From: an uncultured Acetatifactor sp.
GTDB lineage: Bacteria > Bacillota > Clostridia > Lachnospirales > Lachnospiraceae
Assembly (NCBI GenBank): GCA_910579755.1
Contig: CAJTVB010000005.1
Span: forward strand, 62,001 to 126,000
Direction: 5' to 3'
Length of the DNA stretch: 64,000 nucleotides
The position numbers and the translations under genes were made by a program. The notes beneath the pieces were generated by a model that made no database searches, was not told the origin of the DNA, and saw only the letters and a program-made list of their open reading frames with translations. This document shows positions 17,662 to 26,798 of the stretch, in pieces. Position 1 is the stretch's first letter, and every line of letters starts with the position of its first letter.

Positions 17662-19519
17662 CACAAATTCCTCCTCCAAATCGGGCGGCGCCGCAGCCCT
17701 GGCATTTTACTTTACAATTTTCAGATATTTCCTCCCGCTGTGCCTTCACCCACTCACGCTTTAGAAATTCCTTTGTAACACCGCAATCGATAAAATCCCA
17801 GGGGAGAATTTCTTCCGTAGATCTCTCCCTGTGAGTGTAAAAGTCCACGGATAATCCGCATTCCTCCAAAGCCTCCAGCCATCTGTCATGGTCATAATAT
17901 TCACCCCAGGCCTCATAAAAGCCGCCCTTCTCATAAACCCTGCGGATGACCCGGCCCAATCGGCGGTCTCCTCTGGCCAGGACCCCTTCCATCACACTGG
18001 CATCCGCCTCATGCCAGTTGTATTTGATGCTTTTCTGATTCAGCTGCTCACAGATGGCTTTTCTGGTGAGATAGGCCTTATCTATAAACTGCTCTCTGGT
18101 ACACTGCCCGGCCCATTGGAACGGCGTAAAGGGCTTGGGAACGAAAAAGGAGGTGCTTGCCACGATCTGCACTCTTCCATTAACCCGTTTTTCCTTGGGA
18201 ACGGTCTCAAAAAAGGCGGCGGCAATTTTGTTGGCCAGATCTGCAATTCCTCTGATATCCTCTTCCGTCTCGGTGGGCAGACCCAGCATAAAGTAAAGCT
18301 TAACCCTGGTCCATCCTCCCTCAAAGGCCATTGTTGACCCTCGTATGATATCCTCCTCGGTCAGCCCCTTATTGATTACATTGCGCAGCCTCTGGCTGCC
18401 GGCCTCCGGCGCAAAGGTCAGACTGGATTTTTTGATATCCTGTACCTTGCTCATGACATCCAGAGAAAAGGCATCAATCCGCAGGGAGGGCAGGGAAATA
18501 TTCACATGCTGTGTGCCGCATTTCTCAATCAGAAAGTCGATGAGCTCCGGCAGCCGGGAATAATCACTGGAGCTGAGAGAGCTGAGGGAGATCTCCTCAT
18601 GGCCTGTATTCTTCAGCATTTCCAGCGCATATTTTTTCAGAGTTTCCACATCTCTCTCTCTCACGGGCCGGTAAATCTGCCCGGCCTGGCAGAAACGGCA
18701 GCCGCGGATACATCCCCGCTGGATCTCCAGAACCACTCTGTCCTGAGTCGCTTTAATAAAAGGGACAACAGGCTTTAATGGGTAATAGGTATCGGTGACA
18801 TCCATCTGAACTTCTTTTCTGATGATGGCGGGAACTCCTTCTTCCACAGGCAGAAAGCTTTTGATGGTGCCGTCCTCATGATAGGCAGTTTCATAAAATC
18901 GGGGGGCATATATGCCGGGAAGCTTACCTGCACGGCGCAGAAATTCCACGCGCGAAAGCCCTGATGCCCTGCATTCCTTGTAAAGAGTCAAAAGTCTTTC
19001 ATACTGGGTTTCGCCTTCCCCGATATAAAACAGATCAAAGAAATCCGCCAGAGGCTCCGGATTATATACACAGGGGCCGCCTCCGATAACGATAGGGCAA
19101 TCTTCTCCCCGTTCCAAAGCATTGAGAGGAATCTGGGATAGATCCAGGATCTGCAGGACATTGGTATAGCACATTTCATATTGGAGGGTAATTCCCAGGA
19201 AGTCAAAATCCTTTACAGGATCCTGAGACTCCAACGCAAACAAAGGAATGTGTTCTTTTCGCATAATGGCATCCAGATCCAACCAGGGAGAATAAACCCG
19301 CTCGCACCATACATCCTCCATGGAGTTAAACATATCATAAAGGATCTGGATCCCCAGGTGGGACATTCCGATTTCATAGATATCCGGAAAGCACATGGCA
19401 AAACGGATCTTTACCCTGGACTTATCCTTTGTTACCGAATTGACTTCGTGCCCGATATAACGTTCCGGTTTTTCTATTTGCAGTAAAATATCATCTGACA
19501 GTGCTAATTTTTGATTCAT
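17639..19519 (-). CDS. TIGR03960 B12-binding-type radical SAM protein, 626 aa
   Basis: The radical SAM cluster ligands C270, C274 and C277 occur in RGCIRGCRFCQAG. The N-terminal 150 residues have the Rossmann-like layout of a cobalamin-binding domain, with FPDIYEIGMSHLGIQILYD and a later VIGGGPCVYNPEPLADFFD. After the barrel comes a C-terminal tail with several Cys (KVKCQGCGAARFGGGIC) that may bind a further cluster. The gene starts six bases after the upstream membrane protein and overlaps DUF2344 at its end. The substrate is unknown; the linkage to RNase G suggests RNA or translation-related modification. Confidence 0.88.
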   Translation of the reverse strand: MNQKLALSDDILLQIEKPERYIGHEVNSVTKDKSRVKIRFAMCFPDIYEIGMSHLGIQILYDMFNSMEDVWCERVYSPWLDLDAIMRKEHIPLFALESQDPVKDFDFLGITLQYEMCYTNVLQILDLSQIPLNALERGEDCPIVIGGGPCVYNPEPLADFFDLFYIGEGETQYERLLTLYKECRASGLSRVEFLRRAGKLPGIYAPRFYETAYHEDGTIKSFLPVEEGVPAIIRKEVQMDVTDTYYPLKPVVPFIKATQDRVVLEIQRGCIRGCRFCQAGQIYRPVRERDVETLKKYALEMLKNTGHEEISLSSLSSSDYSRLPELIDFLIEKCGTQHVNISLPSLRIDAFSLDVMSKVQDIKKSSLTFAPEAGSQRLRNVINKGLTEEDIIRGSTMAFEGGWTRVKLYFMLGLPTETEEDIRGIADLANKIAAAFFETVPKEKRVNGRVQIVASTSFFVPKPFTPFQWAGQCTREQFIDKAYLTRKAICEQLNQKSIKYNWHEADASVMEGVLARGDRRLGRVIRRVYEKGGFYEAWGEYYDHDRWLEALEECGLSVDFYTHRERSTEEILPWDFIDCGVTKEFLKREWVKAQREEISENCKVKCQGCGAARFGGGICVETARKI

Positions 19520-19524
19520 ATGTG

Positions 19525-20853
19525 TTATATACCTTTCTTGGAGGCACCGGTTTCCATAGATTTTTCTGTGGCGGTACTTCGGAAATAGCCGGCAGTTTTT
19601 ACAGCCTCACGCATTTTTCTCACATGGGACCGGGTCATTTCTGTCTGCGAATAACGGGCCTGCTCATAGAGACAGGCCATGCCCTTCGTCTCTAATATTC
19701 GTTCCCACTCTCTGGCGGTAAAAAAGCGATAACCACCAGGATGGCCTTTTGTAAAAAACGGTCCGGACTGCAAAAGCTTTTTTCGATAGAGCCTTCGGAT
19801 CTGGGCGGAAGGAGTCAGAAAGCCTGAAGCCTCCGGCTTTTTTGATAATTGCTTTTTGTCTCTGCCGCACTTTTCTCTGACCTCGGAAACCCCTGTATCT
19901 ATGTTCACAGTCTGCCTGCGGATATGCCAGAAAAAGTGTTTCCGAATGAAGCGGATTAACTGTATGACCAGCCGAAGCATAACGTATGCAAATAAACAGA
20001 TCAACACTGCCACAGCTGCCTTTTCCAAGACCTCCCAAAGCCAAAAGGGTTCATTCTGCGCCGCGTCAAGAGGAAGCATATCCGAAAAGGACGGGGGAGC
20101 TTCCGGCTCCATGGGCTGCACGTTCGACTCCGGCGGAACATTTCGGATAAAAGACAAGAGAAAGCGAAGTACCTTTATTATAAACTTCTTTATCAGGCCG
20201 GCTATGGCCTCCAGTCTGGTCAGGTTTATAAAAAGTACCAGGAGTATGGTACAAAGCAGTGTATATCCCAGCACAAGCCCGATCCCCGAGAAAAACATTT
20301 TCTTTGCAGGCACAAAGCCGGCACTTCCTGCGTTGAGAGTCAAAAAGGACAGATATTTCTGAAGATAATATATAATATAATACAATCCAAAGCATCCTGT
20401 CAGGGGAAAAAGATAGAACCCTTCCCAGCCGGAAATACTCTGCTGATGCAGCAACAGCAGGGAAAACAGGGAAATGCCCATGGATATGAAGGGATGCATC
20501 ATTGGGGTATCAGAAACATCTTTTATTCTCAAAGCGAAAGAATGAACCATATAATATATTCCGCAGACGATACAGATCACACGGTTTGCAGTCCCCTGGG
20601 CAGGCACCGCCAAAGAAAGGCAGACAGCCGCTGTGTGAGACAAGACAAAAAAGGGAAAACGGCTGATTTTTGTCCGCAAAAAATAAAAGACTACAGGAAA
20701 AAGGCCGCATACCGCCCACATCAATAGATCAGGCCGGGGTACCGCAGTATAGCGGGAGGTCAATCCCATTATGGTCAGCGCCAAAGGAAAAAGAATCCAA
20801 TGGTTCAGCTGTTGTGTGAGAAATTCACTTAAAAGCTCGATTTTTTCTTCCAT
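19525..20853 (-). CDS. TgpA/DUF4129-like membrane protein lacking transglutaminase core, 442 aa
   Basis: Six or seven N-terminal membrane segments (residues about 15-215) are followed by a long loop, another membrane segment near 285-305 (VLICLFAYVMLRLVIQLI), and a cytoplasmic tail with QIRRLYRKKLLQSG and TAREWERILETKG, which resembles the DUF4129 end. In MoxR-DUF58 operons this position normally holds a TgpA-type transglutaminase membrane protein. The Cys/His/Asp transglutaminase core is not seen here. It likely anchors the MoxR/DUF58 module in the membrane. It has an upstream gap of 31 bases to the DUF58 gene. Confidence 0.6.
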   Translation of the reverse strand: MEEKIELLSEFLTQQLNHWILFPLALTIMGLTSRYTAVPRPDLLMWAVCGLFPVVFYFLRTKISRFPFFVLSHTAAVCLSLAVPAQGTANRVICIVCGIYYMVHSFALRIKDVSDTPMMHPFISMGISLFSLLLLHQQSISGWEGFYLFPLTGCFGLYYIIYYLQKYLSFLTLNAGSAGFVPAKKMFFSGIGLVLGYTLLCTILLVLFINLTRLEAIAGLIKKFIIKVLRFLLSFIRNVPPESNVQPMEPEAPPSFSDMLPLDAAQNEPFWLWEVLEKAAVAVLICLFAYVMLRLVIQLIRFIRKHFFWHIRRQTVNIDTGVSEVREKCGRDKKQLSKKPEASGFLTPSAQIRRLYRKKLLQSGPFFTKGHPGGYRFFTAREWERILETKGMACLYEQARYSQTEMTRSHVRKMREAVKTAGYFRSTATEKSMETGASKKGI

Positions 20854-20884
20854 CTTTTTCTGCTTTCTGAATTACTTCCTCAAT

Positions 20885-22009
20885 TTAGACCTGAAAATGA
20901 ATCAGGCGGATACGGTCTGCCAGGGACGGCGGGAGTACGGGATCCTTGCTTCCCTGAACCGGATAGATCCAGACAAAGGTATTTCCTGCCTCCTGATATT
21001 TTTCCAAAAGCCCTGTAAAATCATCGTATTGATTTGGGGATACAAAACAGGTCAGCGTATCCTGGGCTCCCGAGAAAAGGTCTTCTTCAAAAGTCTTTAC
21101 AAAATCAGCCACAGGCTTTTTCAGGTCGATTCTGGCCAGCGCTCTGCATACGGCGTCCAACTGGCCTTCTCCGGCTCTGGCAGCCACGGATAGCGGTTTA
21201 TTTGTAAACAAATCCATTCCGTTTCCCCGGCACGACACCTGTATGCCCTGACTCAGAAAGGCGGCGCACAGACCGGCGGCAATGCGCAGGGACATTTCCA
21301 CGCTTTCTTCCTTTTTCAGCACATTATCATCCTGTATATTCAAAAAAATCCTGACACTTTTCAAAGCCGTGAAATTTTTTTGGTTTACCATCAATCCGCC
21401 TGTTTTTGCGCTGGCTTTCCAGTTGATGCTGCGCATTTGATCATAGGGCTGATATTCCCGGATTCCCCTGTATTCAAAGGGATCCTCCAGCAAATGCCGT
21501 CTGGCCAGAATCTCTCCGTTGAGCCAGGTAAAGGTTTTTTGAAGTTCGCTGCTGTCGTAGGGCCGCGGGTAGACATAGATACTGGTCTGCAGGGGCTGTT
21601 CGGCAGTCAGCTGAGCCGTGAGAAATAGGTCTGAGGACACCAGACTTACACCATCAATGGTATAATAGCCTCTTCGTCCGCCGGTAAATGACAGAGTCCG
21701 TGTTACTTTCTCTCCTCCGCCCACCCGGAAAATATCATTGCGGTAAAACTGATCCGTGGTTCGGGAACCCCTGACATCCTGAAAAATCAAATGACGGTCT
21801 GTTCGGAATTTTACCTTCAGCATGGGAAGCGGAAGAATTTTTTTATTGACCAATATTTCATTCAGTTCGCCCTGCTCTCCTTCTATGATGTGATCCTGAA
21901 CAAAGCGGACCTGGGCAGTTAAATGCTGCAGCCAGAACCTTTGGTAAAGGATGCGCTGAACCAGAAAAAAAACGGAAAAAACAACTCCGATTCCCAAAAG
22001 CCGGATCAT
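20885..22009 (-). CDS. DUF58 domain protein, 374 aa
   Basis: The DUF58 signature is clear: DPFEYRGIREYQPYDQMRSINWKASAKTGGLMVNQ, around residues 185-220 (split here as in the protein). A membrane segment lies at the N-terminus (LLGIGVVFSVFFLVQRIL), and a beta-rich region leads into a von Willebrand A-like C-terminus (VRIFLNIQDDN). DUF58 proteins act with MoxR AAA+ ATPases in envelope or metal-insertion systems. Its start overlaps the MoxR stop by four bases (ATGA type), so the two are co-translated. Confidence 0.88.
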   Translation of the reverse strand: MIRLLGIGVVFSVFFLVQRILYQRFWLQHLTAQVRFVQDHIIEGEQGELNEILVNKKILPLPMLKVKFRTDRHLIFQDVRGSRTTDQFYRNDIFRVGGGEKVTRTLSFTGGRRGYYTIDGVSLVSSDLFLTAQLTAEQPLQTSIYVYPRPYDSSELQKTFTWLNGEILARRHLLEDPFEYRGIREYQPYDQMRSINWKASAKTGGLMVNQKNFTALKSVRIFLNIQDDNVLKKEESVEMSLRIAAGLCAAFLSQGIQVSCRGNGMDLFTNKPLSVAARAGEGQLDAVCRALARIDLKKPVADFVKTFEEDLFSGAQDTLTCFVSPNQYDDFTGLLEKYQEAGNTFVWIYPVQGSKDPVLPPSLADRIRLIHFQV

Positions 22010-22956
22010 GACGCAAAATCCTCAGTTGGAACGGGCAGAGTGTCCAGAAGTTTCTGGATCAGCATTTTTGCACTGCCTGAACCGCCGGCGCCGTAGCCCA
22101 GCACAAGCCTGTGGGCCAGCACGGGAACCGCCAATATTTTAATGTCATCCGGAATTACATAGCTTCGGCCCTCCAGCCAGGCATAGGCCTTGGCACATCG
22201 CATCAAAGCCAGACTTCCTCTGGGGCTTGCCCCCATGATCACCTGCTCTCCTGTCCTGGTGGCGGCAGAAATATCCACGATATAGGATCGAATACATGGA
22301 TGAACAAATACCTTTTCGGCTTCCTTTTCAGCCTGAGCCAACTCATCCAGAGTCAAGACGCTGCTCAGCCCGGAGAGGGGGTCCTTGTCCATATACCGCT
22401 CCAGAATAAATGTTTCATCTTCCCTGGAAGGCAGTCCCATAGAAAGCTTCATCATAAAGCGATCCAGCTGAGCCTCGGGAAGGGGAAATGTTCCGGCGGT
22501 TTCCACCGGATTCTGAGTGGCGATTACAAAAAACGGAGAGCCGAGACAGTATGTTTCCCCGTCTATGGTAACCTGCCGCTCCTCCATACATTCCAAAAGT
22601 CCTGCCTGGGTTCTGGGGGTGGCTCGATTGATCTCATCGGCCAACAGAATATTGGTAAAAACCGGCCCTTTGCGCAGTACAAATTCATTTTTCTGCCGGT
22701 CAAGAATATTCAGTCCGGTAATATCGCTGGGAAGCAGATCCGGCGTAAACTGAATCCGGGCGAAATCCCCTGCAACGGTCCGGGCCAGCGTTTTTGCCAG
22801 CTTTGTTTTTCCTGTGCCGGGCAGGTCCTCCAGAAGTACATGACCTCCTGCCAGTAACGCGGCAAAAAGCAGCCTTGCGGTCTGCTCTTTGCCCACCATG
22901 ACCTGCCCGATATTATTCAGAATCCGTTCTCCCAGTATTTTTCCGTCCATATTCAT
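22006..22956 (-). CDS. MoxR-family AAA+ ATPase, 316 aa
   Basis: Walker A is LPGTGKT near residues 45-51. Walker B and sensor region read ILLADEINRATPRTQAGLLECMEERQV, and the lid includes GASPRGSLALMRCAKAYAW; all are typical for MoxR. Length is standard. The start has GGAGATC before it. It is the first gene of the seven-gene minus-strand operon. It would remodel or activate a partner, here the DUF58 protein and the membrane protein encoded next. The upstream gap contains one copy of the palindromic repeat. Confidence 0.92.
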   Translation of the reverse strand: MNMDGKILGERILNNIGQVMVGKEQTARLLFAALLAGGHVLLEDLPGTGKTKLAKTLARTVAGDFARIQFTPDLLPSDITGLNILDRQKNEFVLRKGPVFTNILLADEINRATPRTQAGLLECMEERQVTIDGETYCLGSPFFVIATQNPVETAGTFPLPEAQLDRFMMKLSMGLPSREDETFILERYMDKDPLSGLSSVLTLDELAQAEKEAEKVFVHPCIRSYIVDISAATRTGEQVIMGASPRGSLALMRCAKAYAWLEGRSYVIPDDIKILAVPVLAHRLVLGYGAGGSGSAKMLIQKLLDTLPVPTEDFAS

Positions 22957-22997
22957 ATTTGATCTCCTGTTCTGCAGCCTGAACCATGAGCGCAGAA

Positions 22998-23037
22998 AAT
23001 TACATGCCTCGCTGCTTACAGCGGGTTGTTAACTTTC
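22998..23037. repeat. second copy of the palindromic repeat end
   Basis: TACATGCCTCGCTGCTTACA and the following GCGGGTTGTTAACTTT match the 8401-8436 sequence with a few changes. The hairpin is weaker (CGCTG...CAGCG) because the outer pairs have decayed. It lies upstream of the MoxR operon and of the small plus-strand gene. Confidence 0.5.
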
Positions 23038-23159
23038 CAGTATATTTTACCACAATAAACCAGCCTGTGCAATTTTTGCAAAGGTTTTTCTATAAGCAAG
23101 TACTAAATCTTGTTTTATTGAATAATCTGTAATAAGCTTTTCGCAGCCGGAGGTTAATA

Positions 23160-23516
23160 ATGAGCAATGTTTCTACGGAACAGAAGCTGCGGCTGGTACA
23201 ACAGGTTCGAAGCAGATACAGCGAGGATCAATATGATCTGACAAACAGGGAACGGATCCTCTATGGCAGGAGCAGTCCTAGGAGCACGGAGGAGGGATCC
23301 TGGACGGAACAATATCCGTATCCTGAGAATATGCCCAGGCCTTCCCTGTTTAAAATCAGGCTTTTGCTGGCCCTTATAATCTTTGGAGCCGTGATCGCCA
23401 TGGATACCAGTGGAATCAATGTGGCAGGAATTACGGCAGAAAAGATTTTTGAGGCTATTGCTGCAGATTACGAGGATACCATTGATCAGTGGATCGAAGC
23501 GGCAGGCAGCTTATAG
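23160..23516 (+). CDS. small membrane protein, 118 aa
   Basis: The ATG follows GGAGG with six bases between. A charged N-terminal half (residues 1-65, with RNERILYGR-like basic and Pro/Ser-rich parts) is followed by one membrane segment (FKIRLLLALIIFGAVIAM, about 67-84) and an acidic C-terminal helix (IFEAIAADYEDTIDQWIEAAGSL). It resembles anonymous Lachnospiraceae proteins; function unknown. It is a single plus-strand gene between two minus-strand operons and its stop overlaps the end of the HelD gene by six bases, tail to tail. Confidence 0.6.
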   Translation: MSNVSTEQKLRLVQQVRSRYSEDQYDLTNRERILYGRSSPRSTEEGSWTEQYPYPENMPRPSLFKIRLLLALIIFGAVIAMDTSGINVAGITAEKIFEAIAADYEDTIDQWIEAAGSL

Positions 23517-26500
23517 CTCTCCCATTAGAAAACGGCAGGCGTTCATCAGGGTGTCTGGAGTCTTCCCTGCAATAAAATAGAAATCCAGCTGTTCCTCTCC
23601 CTCCGTATGAAGGTAGGTGCCATAGGAAGGAAGATCGCAGCTGATGACCGGGTTTTCTGAGGCTGTTAAAATGCCGAAGCCCTGGTCGGAGAACAAAAAG
23701 GGAAGCCCTTCTTCATGGGAAATATATCGTGCCGTCTGGCGCAGAGGAAGCATCTGCTGATCCTTGGGTCCCAGGGCAAAAATCTGTTCTTTTTTTACAA
23801 ATTCCAAAAAGAGCCAGTATTGTGCGCCTCCTCTCGGGAAAGCTTCCGCCTGCCTGCATTCTCGATTCCGTTCCGCCAGCAATAGCTTTTTGCCTCTGGT
23901 CAGGTATCGTATGGCGCCGGTATTTTTTTCCGCCTGAAGGATCAGCTCTTCTGTGGAAAGCGTGACCATGCCGCCGGTATCCTGGTAGGTCCAGAACCGC
24001 TCAATCCGGCGGGTCCTGATTCGCGGATGGGTAATATCCAGAATCTTGCTGCCCTTGGCAAAGGTTACCCGGATGATTCCGCTTCCGATGGGGCTCAGGC
24101 GCAGGATGCCGTATCGGCTCTGCAGGTACAGACCATCTGCCTGCTTTAAGACCCAGCGCACGGAAAGATCGACTTTTGCATGCCCTGATGGACGCAGTTT
24201 TTCCGTGGAAGGAAGGTCGCCAAAACGGGGAAGATCGGCAGCTGCCTGGCCCGCAGATTTGCGGGAAATCTGCGGGAATTCGGAAGGAACCGCGGCTGGC
24301 CTCACATTTTTCCGGGAGGCCGGAACAACAACCGTTGGCCTGGTATGCTCCCGAGATCCCGGCGCTGGAGCTGCTGGCCTGGTATGCTCCCGAGATCCCG
24401 GTGCTGGAGCTGCTGGCCTGGCACTCTCCCGGGGAGCCGGCGCCGGCTTCCTGTTTTCCAGTATGGGATCTGCAATCAGTCCGGTAAGGTTCCCGGTATG
24501 GAGCACACATAATTCATGCAACGCCCGGGTTGCCGCCACATAGAGCAGGCGCGCATGTCCGTCATCCACGGGATATTCCTCCCGAGAGGGATCCAGAATC
24601 AGTACTGCGTCAAATTCCAGGCCCTTTGTGTATTCTACGGGAAGCACCATGATACCGCTTCCAAATTCTGTCTTTTCCAGATCCTCCTCCAGATTTTCAA
24701 GGCTGTTTTTCAGCGGAATATGCTTCCCCAGAGCTTCTGCCGCCCGAAGCGCACTATTTCGGTTCCGACAGACGACCGCAATGGTGGGAAGGCTCCTTTC
24801 CTGCCAGTCCCGGCAGATTTCGGCGGCCCTTCTCCAAAGCTCTTCGGCTTTGGAAAAGGTCATTTTCACAGGATTTCCATGACGTATAATCGGCTCCACC
24901 GGATAAGTGACAAAACCTCCATGATGCAGAATATTTGTGGCAAATTCAGAGATTTCCACCGTATTGCGGTAGCTCTTTTTCAAAATGCCAAAGCTGTCCA
25001 TTTCATCTGAAAGGATCAGGGCTCTCAGAGCTTCCCAATCGTTCAGTCCAACGCCGAAACGAATATTCTGGGACACATCGCCCATGATGGTATAGGTACA
25101 TCCGGTGACACAGAAATGCAGACAATCATAGATCATCATACCAAAGTCCTGGGCTTCATCAATGACCATGTGATGGGCTTCGCTGATCACTTCGGTCTCC
25201 TTTGTTCTTTTATAAATATAAGCCAGCGCCGCCAGGTCGTATACGTCATATTCGCCTTTCGGAGAATCAACCGGATATCCTTCGTCTGCCTGCCGCCTCA
25301 AAAAATCATCATACAGGGCATAGGTAGACTGCTTCCAGACACCGCTTCCGTATCGGTTTCGGTGAGCCTTCAAAATAGCTTTCTTTTCAGCCTCCGTATA
25401 CTTTATCCCTTTCCCGGAAAATTCGTCCCGAACCTTTATGAGCAGACGCTCGTTCAACATATTGATTTTACTCTGGATAGAAATTTTAGGATTTTGCATC
25501 ACATACCGCCGGACAGCCTGTCCGTCTGCCAGCAGTATCAGCTTCTCCGGGTCCGCTTCCTGTCCGTTTGTCTGGTCAAATACGCCTGACTCTCCGTTCT
25601 GAATGCCTTCCACAAACTGGCGGGGATTCAGATAGATGGATTCCATGGAAATAATGCGCTGTTCCAGGTCGTCGCAAAAATCCTTCAAAGCCTGGAACCA
25701 TGCGCCGCTTCCCTTAATTCGTCCGGCTGATACCGGATCTGCCTTTCGAATCCGGTATTTTTTTGGATCCCAGTCCTCATAAAGCAAACGGATAAAAAGC
25801 TGTTCCATGGTCATTTGCCGGACGCCGTACACATCCAGATCCGGAAGCACGCCGGTAATATAGTTCAGCAGGATCCGGTTGCTTCCCACGATATAAAAAT
25901 CCTCCGGGCGGAAACGATCCTGATAATTGTACAGAATATAAGAGATCCGGTGCATGGCTACCGTGGTTTTTCCGGAACCGGCCACTCCCTGGACAATCAC
26001 ATTATGATAGGGAGATTTGCGGATAATCTCATTCTGTTCTTTCTGAATCGTGGCTACAATCTCTCCCAGCACAGCCTGTTTGTTGCGCGCCAGATATTTG
26101 GTCAGCAGATCGTCGTTGGAAATCACTTCACTGTCAAAATAGTCCAGAAGCTTTCCCTGCTCAATCTCATAGGTACGTTTCAACTGCAGATCGATATTCA
26201 GAGACTTTCCGTCCGGGGCCTGATAGCTGCACTGGCCCAGACCATTTTCATAATAGACATTGGCCACCGGCGCGCGCCAGTCTATGACTGTCTGATGGGT
26301 AGTATCGCTGGAGATTCCTCCTTTGCCGATATAGAGTGACTCGTCCTTATCCAGTGACTCATCGTGAAAACAGATCCTTCCGAAATAAGGCTTATTCTGG
26401 GCTTTCTCGTTTCGCTCCAACGCTCTTTTCATATGGTCGTGCAAGGTGACAGTGTTGGTCAGAATTGTGTACACCTCGGCATCGTTATCGTGATAATGCT

Positions 26501-26651
26501 CCAGCATTTCATCGATATCCGCCTTCATTTCCCGAACCTGTCGGCCAAAGCTTTCCATGTTTGCATGGATTACAGCAAGTGTCTCTTTCAGGTGCTTCTC
26601 CTCATCCTGGCGGGAGGTTCCCTGAATGTGCTTTTCCTTCTCCGGTTTCAT
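23511..26651 (-). CDS. helD: HelD-type UvrD-like helicase fused to a GH31 N-terminal-like domain, 1046 aa
   Basis: Residues 1-725 are a complete HelD: an N-terminal coiled coil that enters the RNA polymerase channel, Walker A GVAGSGKTTVAMHR (222-235), Walker B VIDEAQDF (497-504), GDVSQNIRFG (524-533), YTKGLEFDAVLILDP near 674-688 and YVAATRALHELCVLHTG (704-720). HelD recycles stalled RNA polymerase from nucleic acids. Residues 737-825 are a Pro/Ala/Arg linker with a tandem repeat. Residues about 835-1046 are beta-rich and look like the galactose-mutarotase-like N-terminal domain of GH31 glycosidases: SGIIRVTFAKG, LILQAEKNTGAIRYL, FALGPKDQQMLPLRQ, PFLFSDQGFGILTAS and LDFYFIAGKTPDTLM. No GH31 catalytic barrel follows. 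AAAGGAGC precedes the ATG. Confidence 0.82.
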   Translation of the reverse strand: MKPEKEKHIQGTSRQDEEKHLKETLAVIHANMESFGRQVREMKADIDEMLEHYHDNDAEVYTILTNTVTLHDHMKRALERNEKAQNKPYFGRICFHDESLDKDESLYIGKGGISSDTTHQTVIDWRAPVANVYYENGLGQCSYQAPDGKSLNIDLQLKRTYEIEQGKLLDYFDSEVISNDDLLTKYLARNKQAVLGEIVATIQKEQNEIIRKSPYHNVIVQGVAGSGKTTVAMHRISYILYNYQDRFRPEDFYIVGSNRILLNYITGVLPDLDVYGVRQMTMEQLFIRLLYEDWDPKKYRIRKADPVSAGRIKGSGAWFQALKDFCDDLEQRIISMESIYLNPRQFVEGIQNGESGVFDQTNGQEADPEKLILLADGQAVRRYVMQNPKISIQSKINMLNERLLIKVRDEFSGKGIKYTEAEKKAILKAHRNRYGSGVWKQSTYALYDDFLRRQADEGYPVDSPKGEYDVYDLAALAYIYKRTKETEVISEAHHMVIDEAQDFGMMIYDCLHFCVTGCTYTIMGDVSQNIRFGVGLNDWEALRALILSDEMDSFGILKKSYRNTVEISEFATNILHHGGFVTYPVEPIIRHGNPVKMTFSKAEELWRRAAEICRDWQERSLPTIAVVCRNRNSALRAAEALGKHIPLKNSLENLEEDLEKTEFGSGIMVLPVEYTKGLEFDAVLILDPSREEYPVDDGHARLLYVAATRALHELCVLHTGNLTGLIADPILENRKPAPAPRESARPAAPAPGSREHTRPAAPAPGSREHTRPTVVVPASRKNVRPAAVPSEFPQISRKSAGQAAADLPRFGDLPSTEKLRPSGHAKVDLSVRWVLKQADGLYLQSRYGILRLSPIGSGIIRVTFAKGSKILDITHPRIRTRRIERFWTYQDTGGMVTLSTEELILQAEKNTGAIRYLTRGKKLLLAERNRECRQAEAFPRGGAQYWLFLEFVKKEQIFALGPKDQQMLPLRQTARYISHEEGLPFLFSDQGFGILTASENPVISCDLPSYGTYLHTEGEEQLDFYFIAGKTPDTLMNACRFLMGEL
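24337..24414. repeat. 39-base tandem repeat inside the helD linker
   Basis: Two 39-base units with one base difference are followed by a partial third unit from 24415. They encode the 13-residue repeat APAPGSREHTRPA in the linker between the helicase and the C-terminal domain, so copy number may vary without shifting the frame. Confidence 0.85.
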
Positions 26652-26770
26652 TTGATGCTCCTTTCCTTGTTTTTTTGAACTGTTAATGATAGTAACGTAA
26701 AAATGAAAAAAATACTAGACTTTTCTTTTGGTTTCTGATATGATGAATAATGAAGTGTGCATAAAAAAAG

Positions 26771-26798
26771 TGTGACCTGTGGGGTCACATTTTTTTTA
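26771..26798 (-). terminator. terminator of the histidine operon
   Basis: TGTGACC (26771-26777) and GGTCACA (26783-26789) form a 7-base stem with a 5-base loop. A-tracts lie on the left and T-tracts on the right, so it works on both strands. It begins 7 bases past the hisIE stop. Confidence 0.8.

Noticed and set aside
24337..24430. Regular repeats considered as a CRISPR array
   Set aside because: The repeats are tandem, in frame and without spacers, and encode a Pro-rich linker.
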